35,450 nucleotides of DNA from Pseudoxanthomonas mexicana (lineage in GTDB: Bacteria; Pseudomonadota; Gammaproteobacteria; Xanthomonadales; Xanthomonadaceae), in assembly GCF_001556105.1 (NCBI RefSeq), contig NZ_LSIF01000108.1, forward strand, positions 1 to 35,450, written 5' to 3'. Positions 34,858-35,450 of the stretch are shown here, piece after piece (position 1 is the stretch's first letter; each line of letters begins with the position of its first letter). A model generated the notes under the pieces. The model saw only the letters and a list, made by a program, of their open reading frames with translations. It searched no databases and was not told the DNA's origin. A program made the position numbers and the translations under genes.

Positions 34858-35427
34858 TCAGGGCAGGTCGAAACCCGCTTCACGCAGCATCCGGGACACC
34901 GCGATCAGCGGCAGGCCCACCAGCGCCGTGGGGTCGGAGGATTCGATGGCATCGAACAATGCGATGCCCATGCCCTCGGACTTGAAGCTGCCGGCGCAAT
35001 CGAACGGCTGGTCGGCGTCCACGTAGCGCTCGATTTCTGCAGTCGTAAGGGAACGAAAGTGGACGGTGGTGATGTCCTGGGCCTGCAGGACCTGATCGTC
35101 CCGCACCAGGCATACCGCCGTATGGAAGCGGACCTGCCGGCCCGACATGGCGGTCAGCTGGGCGATGGCCGCCTCCCGTTGGCCGGGCTTGCCCAGGGGG
35201 TGTCCGTCCAACTCGGCGGCCTGATCCGAGCCGATGACCCAGGTGCCGGGGTGCTGCTGGGCGATCGCGATGGCCTTGGCGTGGGCCAGGCGAAGCGCCA
35301 TCTCGGGAACGGTTTCGGCATCCAGGCCGGTCTCGTCCACGTCCGGGCGCGCGATATGGAACGGTACGCGCAGCCGCTCCAGGAGTTCACGGCGATAGCG
35401 GGACGTAGAGGCGAGCATCAGCGGCAT
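34858..35427 (-). CDS. Maf-family nucleotide pyrophosphatase, YceF subfamily
   Basis: This 189-residue protein removes pyrophosphate from modified nucleotides; the YceF branch hydrolyses 7-methyl-GTP. It starts with MLASTSRYRRELLERL (the P-loop-like motif of Maf proteins), has the central GSDQAAELDG and ends with FDCAGSFKSEGMGIALF, the last two typical of YceF. The ATG at 35427 gives MPLMLASTS; the ATG at 35418 is equally close. No Shine-Dalgarno is clear. In many gammaproteobacteria it is divergent from yceD-rpmF, which may lie just beyond the right edge. Confidence 0.93.
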   Translation of the reverse strand: MPLMLASTSRYRRELLERLRVPFHIARPDVDETGLDAETVPEMALRLAHAKAIAIAQQHPGTWVIGSDQAAELDGHPLGKPGQREAAIAQLTAMSGRQVRFHTAVCLVRDDQVLQAQDITTVHFRSLTTAEIERYVDADQPFDCAGSFKSEGMGIALFDAIESSDPTALVGLPLIAVSRMLREAGFDLP

Positions 35428-35450
35428 GTGGATGGTGCACTGGCAGGGGA

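Overview
This is a high-GC chromosomal window from a gammaproteobacterium of the Xanthomonadaceae/Lysobacteraceae type. Pseudoxanthomonas, Xanthomonas, Stenotrophomonas or Lysobacter are the plausible neighbourhoods; genus is not resolved from sequence reading alone. Pointers are the gene order tRNA cluster - tig - clpP - clpX - lon - hupB - tRNA-Val - tRNA-Asp - ppiD, the 3-deoxy-D-manno-octulosonate kinase gene kdkA beside a heptosyltransferase-like gene, and the codon usage. Long antisense ORFs shadow almost every gene, as expected at high GC. I count 34 protein genes (one cut by the left edge) and 9 tRNA genes. I see no insertion sequence, prophage, CRISPR array, toxin-antitoxin or defence module; this is core chromosome.

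Layout. 1-2121: C-terminal part of a large outer-membrane beta-barrel protein. 2226-2987 (-): Bax-inhibitor-1-like membrane protein. 3139-3780: five tRNAs (Pro, Arg, His, Lys, Leu). 3989-10529: the protein quality-control block tig, clpP, clpX, lon, then the HU gene hupB. 10564-10796: tRNA-Val and tRNA-Asp. 10967-12943: ppiD. 13017-17453: a block with the same gene neighbours as the E. coli mltD-gloB-yafS-rnhA-dnaQ region, here with an acetyltransferase gene inserted between rnhA and dnaQ. 17469-18173 (-): PP2C phosphatase. 18392-18482: tRNA-Ser(CGA). 18599-20832: LPS inner-core genes (DUF6165-like, glycosyltransferase 9, kdkA). 20834-24787: an MBL-fold hydrolase overlapping a molybdopterin operon moaA-C-D-E, ending in a secreted beta-propeller protein. 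24788-25184: a noncoding gap holding a duplicated element of about 100 bp. 25185-25277 (-): tRNA-Ser(GGA). 25409-28503: dnaX-ybaB-recR-HIT. 28575-32962 (-): moxR - DUF58 - transglutaminase - Slp lipoprotein. 33007-34848: family 39 glycosyltransferase. 34858-35427 (-): Maf/YceF.

How the genes work together. Trigger factor, ClpXP and Lon cover folding of nascent chains and ATP-dependent proteolysis in the cytoplasm, and PpiD does chaperoning at the periplasmic face. DnaQ, DnaX, RecR and RNase HI serve replication and repair. KdkA and the GT9 enzyme act on the LPS core. MoaA/C/D/E make molybdopterin from GTP. Many gene pairs overlap by 1-4 bases (gloB/mltD, rnhA/GNAT, GNAT/dnaQ, MBL/moaA, moaC/moaD, moaE/propeller), which suggests translational coupling.

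The best candidates for something undescribed are modest: the paired intergenic repeat at 24831-25067, three genes whose -10-like hexamer lies exactly 6 nt before the ATG (likely leaderless mRNAs), and the coupling of an uncharacterised MBL hydrolase and a beta-propeller protein to the moa operon.
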